From: Xanthomonas arboricola pv. guizotiae
Lineage (GTDB): Bacteria > Pseudomonadota > Gammaproteobacteria > Xanthomonadales > Xanthomonadaceae
Length of the DNA stretch: 64,000 bases
NCBI RefSeq assembly: GCF_002940205.1
Contig: NZ_MDSK01000025.1
Span: 16,505 to 80,504 of the forward strand
Direction: 5' to 3'
Shown here: one piece after another, positions 59,933-64,000 of the stretch
How positions within the stretch are numbered: position 1 is the stretch's first letter
Layout: every line of letters starts with the position of its first letter
Translations under genes and position numbers: made by a program
Notes under the pieces: model-generated
What the model was told of the DNA's origin: nothing
Databases searched by the model: none
What the model saw: the letters and a program-made list of their open reading frames with translations, nothing else

Positions 59933-60430
59933 TTACTTGGCTTCAACGAAGGTGTATTCCACGCCCTTGGGCTGGACGATGGTCTGCACCCGCGCATTCT
60001 CGGCCGCATTGCCGATGAACAGCACGCGCACGCCCTTCATCGAATCGGCCGGCACGTCCTTGAACGCGGCGTCGATCAGGTCGGCCATCTTGGTCGAGGC
60101 GGACGAACCGAAGGCCAGCATGTTGCCCGGCTGCACGCCGCGCGCGAGTGCGGTCTTGACGCTTTCCAGCTGACGCTCGTAGCTGCCGGCGAACTCGGCA
60201 TCGGACTCCGGCGGCAAGTAGTACAGGAACGGGCTGTTGGTGGTGGTGCCCAGGTTCTGGCCGACCACTTCCTGCAGGTACTTCTTCCAGCCGGCGTTGT
60301 CGTCCTTGGCCGGCGCGGTCAGCGCAGCCGGAGCGGCGGCGGCGGTCGGCGCCGGCTCTTCCTTCTTGCAGGCGGTGACCGCCAGTGCGGCGATCGAAGC
60401 GAGCGCCAGAGCGCGCATGGTGTGTTTCAT
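59933..60430 (-). CDS. Hypothetical lipoprotein
   Basis: A 165-residue lipoprotein: MKHTMRALALASIAALAVTAC with the acylated cysteine at position 21. A low-complexity Ala/Pro linker and a compact domain follow (YLQEVVGQNLGTTTNSPFLY, GVRVLFIGNAAENARVQTIV). A strong GGGAGGAGTTTC precedes the ATG. It is probably anchored in the outer membrane or periplasmic face. The domain is not one I recognise. It lies 46 bases downstream of coaD on the same strand and may share its transcript. Confidence 0.8.
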   Translation of the reverse strand: MKHTMRALALASIAALAVTACKKEEPAPTAAAAPAALTAPAKDDNAGWKKYLQEVVGQNLGTTTNSPFLYYLPPESDAEFAGSYERQLESVKTALARGVQPGNMLAFGSSASTKMADLIDAAFKDVPADSMKGVRVLFIGNAAENARVQTIVQPKGVEYTFVEAK

Positions 60431-60476
60431 GAAACTCCTCCCGTTGAAATGCATGTGGTGATGTAACTGCAACTGA

Positions 60477-63748
<3,272 letters not shown>

Positions 63749-63776
63749 GGCTTGCGACACATGTTGTGATACACCA

Positions 63777-63803
63777 AGACCGGCGCATCCGCCGGTCTTT
63801 TTT
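63777..63803 (+). terminator. Rho-independent terminator of htpG
   Basis: AGACCGGC and GCCGGTCT form an 8-bp stem with a 6-base loop, followed by a T-run. Confidence 0.92.
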
Positions 63804-63910
63804 CTGACGCAACAGGTCCGAAAACTTTCAATTAAAGGTGCAACTTCAACTTGGGGGGATTACCATACCTTGCGAACAAGGCAGGCGTTCCTCTTCTCCA
63901 GACGCCTCCT

Positions 63911-64000
63911 AGGTCCTGTTAACGCTAGTGGCTGGGGAGGTTAAACTATTGGACATGGAGATCACGCCAGCACAATTTGCCCTCATCGAACATTGCTTAC
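63911..64000 (+). mobile_element. Left end of an insertion sequence (IS5-family type), truncated by the window
   Basis: From about 63911 the sequence (AGGTCCTGTTAACGCTAGTG) looks like an IS terminal region. It is followed by a short leader and the first codons of a transposase at 63955. The exact left end is uncertain; a mate would be needed to define the inverted repeats and target duplication. Confidence 0.55.
63955..64000 (+). CDS. Transposase, N-terminal fragment (window edge)
   Basis: The first 15 codons, MEITPAQFALIEHCL, run off the window. This N-terminus resembles Xanthomonas IS5-family transposases (usually continuing with PRQRGNV-type sequence). TGGACATGG gives a weak ribosome context. 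The assignment rests on a very short stretch. Confidence 0.5.
   Translation, partial: MEITPAQFALIEHCL

Overview
The window is 64 kb of a high-GC gammaproteobacterial chromosome, almost certainly Xanthomonas or a very close relative. The evidence is the fruR/fruBKA/oprB fructose locus with a fused EIIA-HPr-EI protein, the 1,674-residue NAD-glutamate dehydrogenase, a phytase operon headed by a TonB receptor, a secreted GH9 cellulase, and arrays of GTAG-type palindromes (GTAGGAGCG...CGCTCCTAC) typical of xanthomonads. Most of it is core genome, interrupted by two accessory tracts with remnants, a frameshift and repeats. No tRNA, rRNA or CRISPR array was seen.

Layout. 1-5.1 kb: 5' part of an OFA-type MFS gene, a class III aminotransferase, a ParB-like protein, a four-unit GTAG repeat array and a DUF445 membrane protein. 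5.2-11.3 kb: a CHASE/PAS hybrid histidine kinase, a truncated response regulator, a DHA2 exporter and a chemotaxis-receptor scrap. 11.6-18 kb (accessory tract 1, minus strand): a DUF2235/Tle1-like 1,460-residue putative effector between a 186-residue protein carrying an 11-base homopolymer and a frameshifted one-TM protein, with a displaced 216-bp copy of an internal effector segment upstream. 18.4-29.4 kb: NAD-GDH, then tetR-adaptor-RND pump, a strong terminator and a second GTAG array. 29.4-37.3 kb: FruR, FruB, FruK, FruA and OprB. 37.6-40.6 kb (accessory tract 2): a flavin-dependent halogenase-like protein tightly coupled to an ATP-grasp ligase, followed by an inverted, diverged secF fragment. 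40.7-46.7 kb: queA-tgt-yajC-secD-secF on the minus strand, with queA flanked by hairpin repeats. 46.8-48.9 kb: a divergent Lrp regulator and aminotransferase. 49-54.1 kb: TonB receptor-phytase-phosphatase operon. 54.3-63.8 kb: upp, GH9 cellulase, a small gene, ggt, ferredoxin, a lipoprotein, coaD-rsmD and htpG. An IS element begins at the right edge.

Functional logic. Fructose enters through OprB and FruA, is phosphorylated via FruB and FruK, and is controlled by FruR through a perfect 18-bp palindrome before fruB and a near-copy before fruR. The TonB receptor, phytase lipoprotein and purple-acid-type phosphatase overlap by 4 bases at each junction and look like one phytate or organic-phosphate scavenging unit. 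YajC, SecD and SecF support protein export, sharing a transcription unit with queuosine tRNA genes. The least explained parts are the effector cassette and the halogenase/ATP-grasp pair.
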